Below are positions 52,176 through 61,535 of a DNA stretch of 64,000 nucleotides, one piece after another. Made by a program: the position numbers and the translations under genes. The stretch comes from Lachnospiraceae bacterium (GTDB taxonomy: Bacteria; Bacillota; Clostridia; Lachnospirales; Lachnospiraceae): assembly GCA_022769665.1 (NCBI GenBank), contig JALEIR010000079.1, positions 48,066-112,065 on the forward strand, given 5' to 3'. Numbering within the stretch: the stretch's first letter is position 1; each line of letters begins with the position of its first letter. The notes below the pieces were generated by a model, which was not told the DNA's origin, did not search any database, and saw nothing but the letters and a program-made list of their open reading frames with translations.

Positions 52176-54215
52176 TTGCAAACACAGCAGAAGTATCTGA
52201 AACAACTGGATGTTTCCTGGTCCTACAGGCTGGCAAAAAAAATGGAGCTTATCTGCTCTAACCCCAAGCTCGGCTATCGAACCGCAGGCTCTGTCGCCGA
52301 GCTCGCTACCGGGGACATGCTGGCTGATACAATGAGAGATATCGGCTTTCCGAAAATTTATAAGGATGCCATAACTGTAGATTCCTGGGAATTTCAAAAA
52401 GCTGAGCTGACCTTCCGCGACTGTAACGGAACCGGAAGAACAGTACAGCTGGGTGCTTATCAGACGCAATTTGTGACAGACGGCCCGCAAAAATACGCGC
52501 TCATCTATCTTGGAAAAGGTACAAAATTTGACTATGAAAACGTTGATGTTAAGGGCAAGCTGGTGTTGACCGATATCAACCAGCGTGACGAATGGTGGAT
52601 TAACTATCCGGTTTATCAGGCATACTTAAAAGGTGCGGCTGCCGTAATTGCTGTACAGTCCGGCGGCTATGGCGAAGTAGATGATGCGGCTTTAAATGCA
52701 CAGGATATTGCCGGACCCTGCGAGGCTCCTGCTTTTTCCATTTCCCGCCGGGATGCGGCCGCTTTAAAAAAAGTATTGAACGAAGCAGGAGAAACAGAGG
52801 TATTCTTTGATGCCGTGTCACAAGTGCAAAAGAATCAAACCACCTACAATATCGTAGGAGAAATACCCGGCAGACACGCCGAACGCCGGATTATGCTTTC
52901 GGCTCATTATGATTCCTATTTTGATGGATTTCAGGATGATAATACTGCTATTGCCATGATGCTCTGCATCGGAAAGACCTTGTTGGAAATCGGCTATCAA
53001 CCGGAAAACACTCTGATTTTCTGCGCTATGGCTGCTGAGGAATGGGGTGTCATAGATTCACAGTTCGACTGGTCCACAGGTGCCTACGAACAGGTATTTA
53101 CCGTGCATCCCGAATGGCGCGGAAGCGTCATTGCGGATTTGAACTTTGAACTGCCGGCTCTGGCTCACGGAACCCGCGCCAGGATCCGCAGTACCAGAGA
53201 ATATGTTCCCTTTCTGGAAAGCTTTTTGGAGGAACTGCCGACACTGACCCCTGCTTATCCGGAGGAGACACGGATAACAGCCCCCATAGAGACCTGGTCT
53301 GATGATTTTTCCATTGCGATCGCAGGAATTCCGTCCATGGTCAACGATTTTACCGGTGGCAGTTTTATGGAAACCAATTATCATTCCCAATTCGACAATG
53401 ATGATTATTACGATGGAGACGTCTATCGGATGCATCACGAGCTGTTCGGACTTCTCTTGCTGGCTTTCGACAAGACAGCGGTAGCACCATTGTCTTTTTC
53501 GGATGTTTTGACCGAAGCCGGCAGACAGTTGGATATCGCCTGCTGCGAAATGTGCAATGCAGACGGTCAAATTTTTCTGGACACTTTACAGGTTGCAGCC
53601 GAGGCAGGTCAAATCGCATATCAAAAGATAGAGGAAATAAACCGGGCATATCTGAAACTCAAAGAAGAAAACCATTTGTCGGAAGCCGAAGATCTGTTTT
53701 TCAGGTACCGCACCATGGAGCAGGCGCTCCTCGCCGCTTTTCAAAAGGAACAGGATACCTTTGTCCGTATAGATTGGCATGGCAATGTTTTGTTTCCCCA
53801 CCGTATTCTGCAGGATCATCTTCAGTTGCTCTCCGGAGCTGTTAAAGACTTAAAGGAAAACAAAATTTCTGTTGCCTTGCGCAAACTTTATCAGATAGAC
53901 AATAATTCTTATGCCTTTTCCTTTGAGAAAGATGTCTACGAACATTTTACGGAAAATAGCCTGAACCAGCCAAAGGACCGCTTGAAATGGGGATATGGAC
54001 GGGTTATCGGCCACGAAGATTTATTTGACGTGGTATCCGGCCTTCTGGACAAAGAAAAAAGCAATACTTTCGACTGTTCTGCCGAAATTACTTTTCTGGA
54101 AAATGCTTACGACAGACAAACGGTTCTGTACCGGAATGAAATCATTAAAATGACAGAAGCAACAAAGGAAATACAGCGGCTATTTACGGAAGCCGGAAAG
54201 GATTTTTATGACTAG
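52176..54215 (+). CDS. M28 family metallopeptidase with PA insert
   Basis: A 679-aa protein without a clear signal peptide. The first part (about 1-230) has a PA-like insertion (KGAAAVIAVQSGG). The peptidase core has LSAHYDSYFDGFQDDNTAIAMML (His and Asp zinc ligands), AMAAEEWGVIDS (Glu-Glu) and later METNYHSQFDND (His ligand). A helical C-terminal region of about 220 residues follows. The start is the TTG at 52176 behind AGGAGATGACGG; an ATG in that run is out of frame. Aminopeptidase activity is likely; the substrate is unknown. Confidence 0.87.
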   Translation: MQTQQKYLKQLDVSWSYRLAKKMELICSNPKLGYRTAGSVAELATGDMLADTMRDIGFPKIYKDAITVDSWEFQKAELTFRDCNGTGRTVQLGAYQTQFVTDGPQKYALIYLGKGTKFDYENVDVKGKLVLTDINQRDEWWINYPVYQAYLKGAAAVIAVQSGGYGEVDDAALNAQDIAGPCEAPAFSISRRDAAALKKVLNEAGETEVFFDAVSQVQKNQTTYNIVGEIPGRHAERRIMLSAHYDSYFDGFQDDNTAIAMMLCIGKTLLEIGYQPENTLIFCAMAAEEWGVIDSQFDWSTGAYEQVFTVHPEWRGSVIADLNFELPALAHGTRARIRSTREYVPFLESFLEELPTLTPAYPEETRITAPIETWSDDFSIAIAGIPSMVNDFTGGSFMETNYHSQFDNDDYYDGDVYRMHHELFGLLLLAFDKTAVAPLSFSDVLTEAGRQLDIACCEMCNADGQIFLDTLQVAAEAGQIAYQKIEEINRAYLKLKEENHLSEAEDLFFRYRTMEQALLAAFQKEQDTFVRIDWHGNVLFPHRILQDHLQLLSGAVKDLKENKISVALRKLYQIDNNSYAFSFEKDVYEHFTENSLNQPKDRLKWGYGRVIGHEDLFDVVSGLLDKEKSNTFDCSAEITFLENAYDRQTVLYRNEIIKMTEATKEIQRLFTEAGKDFYD

Positions 54216-54843
54216 CAAACAACTTTATCAGGTACAGCCGGAAGATTTGCCGAAACTGGAAGAACTTTTAACCAAATGTTTTTCTCTTGACCCTCTCTAT
54301 GAAGAATTGATTCCGGACGAAAATGTGCGAAAGCGTCTCATGCCGGAGCTGTTTACCTGTGATATGACGGAATTCTACGAATCCTGTGAAATATTTGCAG
54401 ACAGTAAAGAGCTCAACGGTATATTGGTTGTCTCGGACGAAACAGAACCGTATCACTTGCTGAAATACTACCTTAATGATGTGCTGGCCTCTCTGCGCAC
54501 GGACGGATATTTGATTAAAGAGGATCATTCCCTGAAAACTCTTTTCAATTTCATACTGGGACGGGATTATCTGAACTCTGCATGGACCGACCAGCTGCAT
54601 CAGAAAAACAGAATGCATATCATCTATCTTGCGGTAGATCCTGAAATGCAACACCACGGAATTGCGGCTGCGCTGGTGGAAGAAGCCATCCGCTATGCCG
54701 ACGGGCATAAAATGATGATTTCTCTGGAAACCCATAATCCCAAGAATGTAGCTTTTTATCAGCAATTCGGATTTAAGGTGTTCGGTGTAATGGAAAAACA
54801 CTTTAAACTCAAACAGTATTGCCTGATTCGGGAAGCACAGTAA
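54208..54843 (+). CDS. GNAT family N-acetyltransferase
   Basis: A 211-aa GNAT protein with acetyl-CoA loop YLAVDPEMQHHGIAAALVEEA and LETHNPKNVAFYQQFGFKVFG. The start overlaps the peptidase gene by 8 bases, so both are translated from one message. The target is unknown. Confidence 0.87.
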   Translation: MTSKQLYQVQPEDLPKLEELLTKCFSLDPLYEELIPDENVRKRLMPELFTCDMTEFYESCEIFADSKELNGILVVSDETEPYHLLKYYLNDVLASLRTDGYLIKEDHSLKTLFNFILGRDYLNSAWTDQLHQKNRMHIIYLAVDPEMQHHGIAAALVEEAIRYADGHKMMISLETHNPKNVAFYQQFGFKVFGVMEKHFKLKQYCLIREAQ

Positions 54844-54851
54844 GCAGATCG

Positions 54852-55205
54852 CTATTTCATTTTTGATTTAAAGAAAAAACTGGCAATATAGCCAAAAATC
54901 AAAGCCGCTGCGGTTCCCACCGCTCCGGCTTTAAAACCGCCGGCAAAAAGTCCCAAAAATCCCTGCTCCTTCACCGCTTCCTTTACACCTTTCATCAGCA
55001 CATTTCCAAAACCCAGAAGCGGTACGCTTGCTCCTGCTCCCGCGAACTCCTGAAAGGACTCATACCACCCGAATACGCTGATGACTGCTCCGGTCACCAC
55101 CAGGAGCACCATAATGCGCCCCGGCATCATCTTTGTTTTCTCCATCAGAATCTGCACAAGAGCGCATATCAATCCGCCTACCCAAAACGCATTTACATAA
55201 TCCAT
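54852..55205 (-). CDS. spoVAE: Stage V sporulation protein AE-like membrane protein
   Basis: A 117-aa protein with four helices. FWVGGLICALVQILMEKTKMMPGRIMVLLVVTGAVISVFGWY, then FAGAGASVPLLGFGNVLMKGVKEAVKEQGFLGLFAGGFKAGAVG, closely matches SpoVAE. SpoVA proteins move dipicolinic acid into and out of spores. The usual spoVAC and spoVAD neighbours are missing here; the gene is alone between a GNAT and a transporter gene. Confidence 0.85.
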   Translation of the reverse strand: MDYVNAFWVGGLICALVQILMEKTKMMPGRIMVLLVVTGAVISVFGWYESFQEFAGAGASVPLLGFGNVLMKGVKEAVKEQGFLGLFAGGFKAGAVGTAAALIFGYIASFFFKSKMK

Positions 55206-55303
55206 ACGGCATACTCCTTTACATCTTCTCCACAGCCTGTCTCCCGTTTGGGGTCATAACCGCTGTAGTGAAGTTTTTCTTAGTTTCTGCTGCTTTTGCT
55301 TTT

Positions 55304-56239
55304 TTATGTATTTTCCGTCTCTTTCTTTTTTAAATGAAACCATTTTGCCGGAAGCTGTACCAATATGACTGCCCCAAAAACGAGAATGCAGCCCGCAATC
55401 TGTCTCTCCGTCATCGTCTGATCGGTCTTTAAAAAACCTATCTTATATGCAATCCACCCGGAAATCGTGGCGAACACAGATTCCAGACTGAGCAAAAGTG
55501 CTGCCACCGTAGGATTCACACCGTTCTGCCCCACAATCTGCAGCGTATAGGCCACACCACAGCTTAAAACTCCTGCGTACGCAAGCGCCCCTGCACCGCC
55601 CTGCAACTGTTGCCATGTTGGATTTTCCAGCACAAATGCACCTCCGGTGCAAAGGAATCCACAGACCGCAAACTGAATACAAGAGATAATTACCCCATCT
55701 GTCTTCGGCGAAAAATAGTCCACAAGCAAAATATGTGCCGTAAACACAATGGCACAGAAAAATACCAGAAGATCACCTGTTCCCAGCACCAGGCTCTCCG
55801 TCATACACAGCAGATACATTCCGGCAGCCGCCATTACCGCTCCGATCCAGACAATACCCGGAACCTTTCTACGGAAGAAAACACCGGCGATAGGCACAAA
55901 GATAATATAAAGGGTAGTGATAAATCCCGCTTTTCCCACGGTTGTATATTGTAACCCATACTGTTGAAGGGTACTGGCCACAGTAAGTGCAAGTCCACAG
56001 AAAAACCCCGCCTTTACCGTAATATTCCAATCAATTTTCTTATTCTTCGTCCCCCGGATTCTGTCCCGAATCAGGATATAACTCAGCAATACAACGGCTC
56101 CAATCAGAGAACGGACACCGTTGAAGGTAAGCGGTCCCATATAATCCATACCCTTACTTTGGGACACAAACGCCATACCCCAGATAAATGCTGCCAACAG
56201 TAAAAGAAGACTGTGTCCGAGCTTTTTATTTTCTTTCAT
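55304..56239 (-). CDS. DMT superfamily transporter (EamA)
   Basis: A 311-aa protein with ten membrane helices in two EamA repeats. LLLLLAAFIWGMAFVSQSKGMDYMGPLTFNGVRSLIGAVVLL is the first repeat start and LSLESVFATISGWIAY the second repeat core. The start is ATG 56239 (MKENKKLGHS), inside the tracked ORF, and it lies 58 bases after aroK. Substrate unknown; metabolite export is likely. Confidence 0.88.
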   Translation of the reverse strand: MKENKKLGHSLLLLLAAFIWGMAFVSQSKGMDYMGPLTFNGVRSLIGAVVLLSYILIRDRIRGTKNKKIDWNITVKAGFFCGLALTVASTLQQYGLQYTTVGKAGFITTLYIIFVPIAGVFFRRKVPGIVWIGAVMAAAGMYLLCMTESLVLGTGDLLVFFCAIVFTAHILLVDYFSPKTDGVIISCIQFAVCGFLCTGGAFVLENPTWQQLQGGAGALAYAGVLSCGVAYTLQIVGQNGVNPTVAALLLSLESVFATISGWIAYKIGFLKTDQTMTERQIAGCILVFGAVILVQLPAKWFHLKKKETENT

Positions 56240-56297
56240 TGTAAATATCTGTCCTTTCCCACTGTCGCTTATCTGCCGAAAGCAGACAGTAGTCTTT

Positions 56298-56804
56298 TTA
56301 TTCTTCATTCAATATCTGTTTGGCAATCTCCGCCACGATTTCCCGCAGCATCTTTCCCTCACACGAAATCACCACATGGGCATATTGTTCATAGAGCGGA
56401 ATCCTCTCCGCGTATAAATCTCTCAAGGTTTGGCCCGGTTGCAGGGTAACACCTCTGGCATTTAAATCTCCCAGACGGGCTTCTATTTCTTCATAGGGCA
56501 GTTTTAGGTATACCACAGTGCCAATCTCCCGCAGATGTTCCATGGCTCCCGCTCCGTAAACGGCACTTCCGCCTGTTGCGATGACGCTTTTATGAAGTGT
56601 CAACGAAGCATTCACATCATTTTCAAGCTTCCAAAAGCCCTCTACTCCTTTTTCTTCAATCAACTCATGGAGCAGCTTTCCATATCTCTCCTGAATCACC
56701 AAATCGGAATCCACAAAACTGTAGCCCAGTCTTTTTGCCAGAACCACCCCCACCGTACTCTTTCCCGCACCGGGCATGCCGATTAGTACAATGTTATCCT
56801 TCAT
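56298..56804 (-). CDS. aroK: Shikimate kinase
   Basis: A 168-aa enzyme phosphorylating shikimate. P-loop is GMPGAGKSTVG; SFVDSDLVIQ and IATGGSAVYG contribute the substrate site; the lid region is RGVTLQPGQTLRDLYAERIPLY. It is slightly diverged, since many relatives have LxxLLxRDRxRPLL in the lid. It is followed by the EamA transporter gene. Confidence 0.92.
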   Translation of the reverse strand: MKDNIVLIGMPGAGKSTVGVVLAKRLGYSFVDSDLVIQERYGKLLHELIEEKGVEGFWKLENDVNASLTLHKSVIATGGSAVYGAGAMEHLREIGTVVYLKLPYEEIEARLGDLNARGVTLQPGQTLRDLYAERIPLYEQYAHVVISCEGKMLREIVAEIAKQILNEE

Positions 56805-56884
56805 ATTCTATATATCCTCCATTATGTGTATCACAGTCTTCATCTCATTATAGACGAAACATCTTCAGCTTCGCAAATCGACAT

Positions 56885-56912
56885 AACAAACGCCGCTCTT
56901 TCAAGCGGCGCT
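56885..56912 (-). terminator. Terminator of ridA
   Basis: CGCCGCT-CTTTCA-AGCGGCG with TTTGTT after it on the minus strand, just after the ridA stop and before aroK. Confidence 0.6.
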
Positions 56913-56947
56913 GCCTACTCTCAAAAAATCCTCTTCGCTATGATTAC

Positions 56948-57322
56948 CTACACTTCCGCAATCACTTCAACCTCGCAAAGTACATTCTTGGGTAATGTCT
57001 TTACAGCCACACAGCTTCTGGCAGGCTTCTCGGTAAAGTATTTTGCATAGACTTCGTTGAAAGCCGCAAAATCTCCCATATCCGCCAAAAAGCAGGTTGT
57101 CTTTACAACTCTTGTATAGTCGGTACCCGCCTCAGCCAGCAATGCACCAATATTTTTGCATACCTGTTCAGCCTGTGCCGAAATATCTCTGCCTTCTATT
57201 TCGCCTGTGTCCGGATTGATGGGAATCTGTCCGGATGCAAAAAGCATGCCGTTTACAATGATGCCCTGAGAATAGGGTCCGATTGCCGCAGGTGCCTTGT
57301 CTGTTGAAATTTTTCTTAACAT
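56948..57322 (-). CDS. ridA: RidA family reactive intermediate/imine deaminase
   Basis: A 124-aa protein. KISTDKAPAAIGPYSQGIIVNGMLFASGQIPINPDTGEI, then ARSCVAVKTLPKNVLCEVEVIAEV, is the complete RidA pattern. The conserved Arg in PARSCV binds the imine carboxylate. It deaminates 2-aminoacrylate from PLP enzymes. ATG 57322 has AAGGAGG; the tracked ORF adds 10 codons. Confidence 0.95.
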   Translation of the reverse strand: MLRKISTDKAPAAIGPYSQGIIVNGMLFASGQIPINPDTGEIEGRDISAQAEQVCKNIGALLAEAGTDYTRVVKTTCFLADMGDFAAFNEVYAKYFTEKPARSCVAVKTLPKNVLCEVEVIAEV

Positions 57323-57394
57323 ATGTCTGCCTCCTTTTTCGGCTGTCTGCACATCGCTGACAGTACATGAATTGTCACGGTTACTTTGTGATAC

Positions 57395-57646
57395 TTACTT
57401 CGTCATATCCACTTCCGGCTCGTCAAACTCCGCTGTCACATAAAAGCCTCTGGAATTTTCTATTACATCTGTCACAACGCCTTCCCGGCTAATCAGCCGA
57501 TACCGGAAAGGAATATTTGCGGACATGGCAAGGGAAGGGTCGATTACATAATAATAATTACTGGGCAATACGCCCTCCGTAACCGTAATCTTCTGTCCTG
57601 CCTCCAGCAGTCCGGGCCGCTCCATCTTAAACTCCATTTTTCTCAT
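57395..57646 (-). CDS. Hypothetical protein (83 aa)
   Basis: Not recognised. It starts MRKMEFKMERPGLLEAGQKITVTEGVLPSNYYYVIDPSLAM, is probably cytosolic and beta-rich, and has no membrane helix. It ends about 70 bases upstream of the ridA start, on the same strand. GGTGAG lies before the start codon. Length and codon pattern look coding. Confidence 0.55.
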   Translation of the reverse strand: MRKMEFKMERPGLLEAGQKITVTEGVLPSNYYYVIDPSLAMSANIPFRYRLISREGVVTDVIENSRGFYVTAEFDEPEVDMTK

Positions 57647-57793
57647 TTTTAAGTCTCACCCCGGTTCTTAAATACCCGAATTAAGACATATTGTATCAAC
57701 ATCAGTCCCCGATTGCAAGATAAATCGAAGGGTTTCTTCAAATCTGTAATCCACGAACTGTCTCTCAATGAAAGTGCATAAATAAGATGTGCT

Positions 57794-58768
57794 CTAGGAT
57801 TTTATCTCTCCTACAAGATAATCCCGTAATCTTTTTAGGTCAGCCTCAGGAAGCATGTGTTCCTCACCTTCAAACCACACTTTCATTGCAAGTTCCGGCA
57901 GATACTTCAAGTCCTCCGGAACAGTATTGATCATCCAAAGACCGCCCTCATATTTTGACAATATTCTTTTCTCCTTTTTAAAGGATAAAATTCTACCCAG
58001 TATCAAAACATTGCTTGTAAGGTATCTGGCATCATAATCATGAAAATCATAATCCTCGATATCAGCACTGATTGCCGACCAGAAATCTTCATCCGAAACA
58101 TCCGCAAATACTTCCTGTATTTCCTCTCCATACAGCACTATGCCACATTGCTTAAGTAACTTGATATAGCCGGTTACATCTGCATCAGGAAATTCATGGT
58201 CTGCCACATACACCTCAGTATCCGGATTTCGAAACCTTTCAAGATATTTCTCAGTCCAGAAATCACTGTAATGAAATACACAGTTCCCCGGTGTCTTCCA
58301 ATTTTTTGCATCAATCTGTTTCACTGCGGACATCTCAAGAGGACGCGGACTTCTATCAATTTCTATGATATCCCCGGCGATTTCAAGTTTCGTTACCACT
58401 TCAAGGGAGTCCCTGACAACCACAAGTATATCAATATCTCCTGAATTCGGATGAAATGCATTAAGTGCAATTGAGCCATGTAAATATACACCAATCAAAT
58501 TATCACCTAAATGCCTTCTCCAGATATCCACGACATTGTTAATCTGATTCAATATCTCAAATGGTAAATCTTTGTATCCAAGCAAATTACTCATAACATA
58601 GTAACCCCCATTCCGTTTTTCATTCACCCACAACACTTGTATCATTGCATCTGTAGGATGCTGTCCATAAATCCATCTGGCATGAATATTCATGTCTTTT
58701 GTATGCGTAATTACTTCTATATATTTCTCTCTTACCACGGCAAGATCGCTAGCCAAAACCAACTGCAT
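57794..58768 (-). CDS. Aminoglycoside-type nucleotidyltransferase with a GNAT remnant at its N-terminus
   Basis: A 324-aa ORF. From residue 59 it is a nucleotidyltransferase of the ANT(9)/AadA kind: LIGVYLHGSIALNAFHPNSGDIDILVVV carries the GS...DxD catalytic motif, and a DUF4111-like helical C-terminus follows (PFEILNQINNVVDIWRRHLG lies before the motif). The first 45 residues (VREKYIEVITHTKDMNIHARWIYGQHPTDAMI) read like the start of a GNAT acetyltransferase, cut off. ATG 58594 (MSNLLGY) with GGGGG upstream gives the 266-aa family length and may be the true start. Drug modification is not proven. Confidence 0.78.
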   Translation of the reverse strand: MQLVLASDLAVVREKYIEVITHTKDMNIHARWIYGQHPTDAMIQVLWVNEKRNGGYYVMSNLLGYKDLPFEILNQINNVVDIWRRHLGDNLIGVYLHGSIALNAFHPNSGDIDILVVVRDSLEVVTKLEIAGDIIEIDRSPRPLEMSAVKQIDAKNWKTPGNCVFHYSDFWTEKYLERFRNPDTEVYVADHEFPDADVTGYIKLLKQCGIVLYGEEIQEVFADVSDEDFWSAISADIEDYDFHDYDARYLTSNVLILGRILSFKKEKRILSKYEGGLWMINTVPEDLKYLPELAMKVWFEGEEHMLPEADLKRLRDYLVGEIKS

Positions 58769-58816
58769 ATTTCCTCACTTCCCCTAAAACATACAAATTC
58801 GCCATTCTGTCAATTA

Positions 58817-58867
58817 CGAGTCATGGGGACATCGAGTCACGAGTCATGGGGACAGGTCCCTTGACTC
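58817..58867. repeat. GAGTCATGGGGACA repeat and GGGAC-AG-GTCCC hairpin
   Basis: CGAGTCATGGGGACA occurs at 58817 and 58840. The second copy continues as GAGTCATGGGGACAGGTCCCTTGACTC, which folds on itself. A similar TATGGGGACAGGTCCC is at 60475. It is probably part of a dispersed Clostridia repeat family. The rest of 58769-59062 holds no gene. Confidence 0.75.
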
Positions 58868-59062
58868 TCCCCTTTAACTCTCTGTTCACCTTCAACATCT
58901 TTCACAAAACTCTTACCTTTTCTTTTCCACTATAATCACATGATTACTTGCCCCTAATATGGATTCTTCACGGGAAGATATGCAACTGTCAAATTAATGA
59001 GAAAAAACAGCCCTGTATAACGTCCCTCACTAAAGATTTATCGTCACGCAGAGCGTCCCCAA

Positions 59063-60451
59063 TCATGCTACCGTCAGATTTTTCACCCAGCGCTCTTTCT
59101 TCAGCCAGATGTAGGCTGCTATTACCTTCAAAATGTCCACAGACTTTACAAATATATACATTGCGACAGGACCTATTGGTGTTAAAAGTGCAATCAGGAA
59201 TGTCGACGGGATGATAATCAAAGTTCCGATTCCGTCAATCCACATCCCCATTTCCGTATCTCCTCCTGCCCGGGAGACGGCAAACTCTGTATTGTTGAAT
59301 ACCCACAACGGCATAAACAGAGCCATAAAAGTTACCATATCTCTGCAGATTGCCTGGGATGCGGCACTGAGGGAGCCAAATACAACAGGAATCAACAGTG
59401 TTGTCGCAAGGCCAAAGAAGCATACACCGATGCCGAACAGGATGGAGCCGGAGAATAACCACGTTTTCTGCTTTCTTGCCTCATCCAACCTGCCTTCGCC
59501 CAGAAGCTTTCCGATGATTACTCCCGTAGCTGTGTACACTCCGCTGAATGCCACGAAATACAAATTTGCGATGGCAAAGCTGGAGCTCATTCCGGATACA
59601 ACATCCGCCCCACCGCGGCCGTTATAAAGCGCTGTCGTTACTGTTTCGGACGCCACCCAGATTAACTCCGAAAAAATAATCATTCCGCCCTTTTTCAGAA
59701 TATCCCGGAACAATTTCCAGTCAATGCTTCCAAATGTCTTAAGGGTAATCAGGAAAGGCGGCTTCGTCTTTGCCACATAAATCAAGTAAATCAACATCTC
59801 AATTACACGCGCAATAATCGTTGCAACAGCTGCTCCTCTTACCTCAAGTCTGGGTGCTCCCAGATTGCCGTAGATAAACACCCAGTTGAAAAAGGTATTA
59901 ATCAGAGTTGCCGCTACAGATATCAACAACGGAGCTTTCACCCGCCCGATTTCTCTTAGGGAAGATGCCAATATGGATGAGATTACCATCGGCAAACCGA
60001 CAAATCCCATGAGGAACATATATTGTTCTCCCTGATCAAGTATCAGGTCAGCCTGTGTATTACCCATAACCATCAGGCTTAACACTGTACGCGGTATAAT
60101 CATGCTTACAATAATATAGATAATAAAGGCGGCTCCGGTTACAATGATTTTAAAACAGAGCGCCTGCTGCATCCCATGCTTTTCTTTTGCACCAAAATAC
60201 TGGGTAAGGAAGATTCCTCCCGCGGCACAAATGGCATTTGTCAATACCATGAAGACAAATAAAATCTGTCCGGCAATATTAACACCGGACATTTTCACAT
60301 CGCCCAGTCCGGACACCATAAAATTATCAATCAAAGACACCAGATTCTGTATCAGACTCTGCGCCATTATAGGCAGTCCGATTGCCAGTGCTGATTTATA
60401 GAAGGCTGCCGGACCGAACCATCGATACTTTTCCTCTTTTATTTTGTTCAT
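59063..60451 (-). CDS. MATE family multidrug/metabolite exporter
   Basis: A 462-aa membrane protein with about twelve helices. ALAIGLPIMAQSLIQNLVSLIDNFMVSGLGDVKMSGVNIAGQILFVF is the MATE start, and the second half begins around LFRDILKKGGMIIFSELIWVASE. It resembles NorM/DinF-type sodium- or proton-driven exporters. It is flanked on both sides by the GGGACAGGTCCC repeat. Confidence 0.92.
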   Translation of the reverse strand: MNKIKEEKYRWFGPAAFYKSALAIGLPIMAQSLIQNLVSLIDNFMVSGLGDVKMSGVNIAGQILFVFMVLTNAICAAGGIFLTQYFGAKEKHGMQQALCFKIIVTGAAFIIYIIVSMIIPRTVLSLMVMGNTQADLILDQGEQYMFLMGFVGLPMVISSILASSLREIGRVKAPLLISVAATLINTFFNWVFIYGNLGAPRLEVRGAAVATIIARVIEMLIYLIYVAKTKPPFLITLKTFGSIDWKLFRDILKKGGMIIFSELIWVASETVTTALYNGRGGADVVSGMSSSFAIANLYFVAFSGVYTATGVIIGKLLGEGRLDEARKQKTWLFSGSILFGIGVCFFGLATTLLIPVVFGSLSAASQAICRDMVTFMALFMPLWVFNNTEFAVSRAGGDTEMGMWIDGIGTLIIIPSTFLIALLTPIGPVAMYIFVKSVDILKVIAAYIWLKKERWVKNLTVA

Positions 60452-60474
60452 ATACTCTTTTCCCTTCCGAGATT

Positions 60475-60490
60475 ATGGGGACAGGTCCCG
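60475..60490. repeat. Second copy of the GGGGACAGGTCCC repeat
   Basis: TATGGGGACAGGTCCC lies just upstream of the MATE gene on the minus strand, matching the repeat about 1.4 kb away at the other end of that gene. Confidence 0.6.
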
Positions 60491-60526
60491 TGGCTCCTTT
60501 CGGGTTCATATTGAGTCATCTCTTAT

Positions 60527-61216
60527 CTATCCGGAAAACTCCTTCATTTCTATTCTATCCCATTGACGATTCTCACACCAATACACTTTCCTCTCAGTTG
60601 CATCAAAAACCATCGACACAACTGTGGGACAAACTATTTGCGAACAAGCTTTTAGTATGTCGAAGCAATCTCGTACATTAAAAGTTTCCGTAGCCTTTGA
60701 AAGCATCTCTTCCGCTGTTCGATATCGATCCACTCCCATCCATGGGTGCTTTTCACTCTCCCCTTTGAATGGTGAGAAATTCGTAAGTACCACAAACTCT
60801 GGTTTCTCATAATACTTATAGCCCTGGCCCGGAATAATATGTAGCACATTTCCTTTTGCATTAGAGAGTGCCGACATAAATGTTACTCCCGGTATGCTAT
60901 AAACCATGCTACTTTCAGCAATCGATTTTATCTCTTCAAAAGTTTTCTTCTGTAGTAATAAGTCGATATCAAGCATCATCGAAATGGGGGCATCTGCTTT
61001 TGGATTACTTCTTTCATCATATGGATGACACGTAGGCATTCCCACAAAATCTCCTCTTGAATTTGCACCAAATAAAGGTAGCCATCCTTCCTTTTTATCA
61101 TATATTTCAATATAAACACCGTCATCGGTAGCTCTGACCCTATGTATCATATCAAGAATATCCAAATTCCATCCTACCAATGTTTTTCCTTTATTTATCA
61201 CAAAACTCGTACACAT
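60527..61216 (-). CDS. Linear amide C-N hydrolase (Ntn, choloylglycine hydrolase-like)
   Basis: A 229-aa protein. The second residue is Cys (MCTSFVINKGKTLVGWNLD), the Ntn nucleophile exposed when Met is removed. VVLTNFSPFKGESEKHPWMGVDRYRTAEEML is a typical second half of the family. Members hydrolyse bile-salt or penicillin-like amides or work as acyltransferases; this one is shorter than bile salt hydrolases (about 320 aa), so the substrate is open. ATG 61216 has GGGGAGG. Confidence 0.8.
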   Translation of the reverse strand: MCTSFVINKGKTLVGWNLDILDMIHRVRATDDGVYIEIYDKKEGWLPLFGANSRGDFVGMPTCHPYDERSNPKADAPISMMLDIDLLLQKKTFEEIKSIAESSMVYSIPGVTFMSALSNAKGNVLHIIPGQGYKYYEKPEFVVLTNFSPFKGESEKHPWMGVDRYRTAEEMLSKATETFNVRDCFDILKACSQIVCPTVVSMVFDATERKVYWCENRQWDRIEMKEFSG

Positions 61217-61280
61217 AAACTCCTCCCCAAAATCCATTTCTATCAAAACTATTGGTTCTGCTGCACACACTGAATATGAA

Positions 61281-61493
61281 TCATAGACCTATGCCGGTGT
61301 TATTATCAAAAGAGGTCCCAATCGCGGTACCCAGGCACATTCCAAGACACATCCCCTCTGCTCCGTAATCGTCGCTCTTACTTTCATTCTTCCTTTTCCT
61401 TGCAGCACTTCTGGCAACAAATATGGCCAATAAAAGTCCCATTGCAATCCACGGCAAAGCCGCCCGAATAAACTCAAGTATGTTTTCCATCAT
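61281..61493 (-). CDS. Small membrane protein (70 aa)
   Basis: One membrane helix (ALPWIAMGLLLAIFVARSAA), then a Lys/Ser-rich stretch and a glycine-rich tail, GMCLGMCLGTAIGTSF. The start follows AAGGAGG. I do not know a named family. It is between the Ntn hydrolase and a GNAT gene on the same strand. Confidence 0.65.
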   Translation of the reverse strand: MMENILEFIRAALPWIAMGLLLAIFVARSAARKRKNESKSDDYGAEGMCLGMCLGTAIGTSFDNNTGIGL

Positions 61494-61535
61494 TCATCCT
61501 CCTTCAATTGATATAATGTCCCAGTGACTTTCCGA

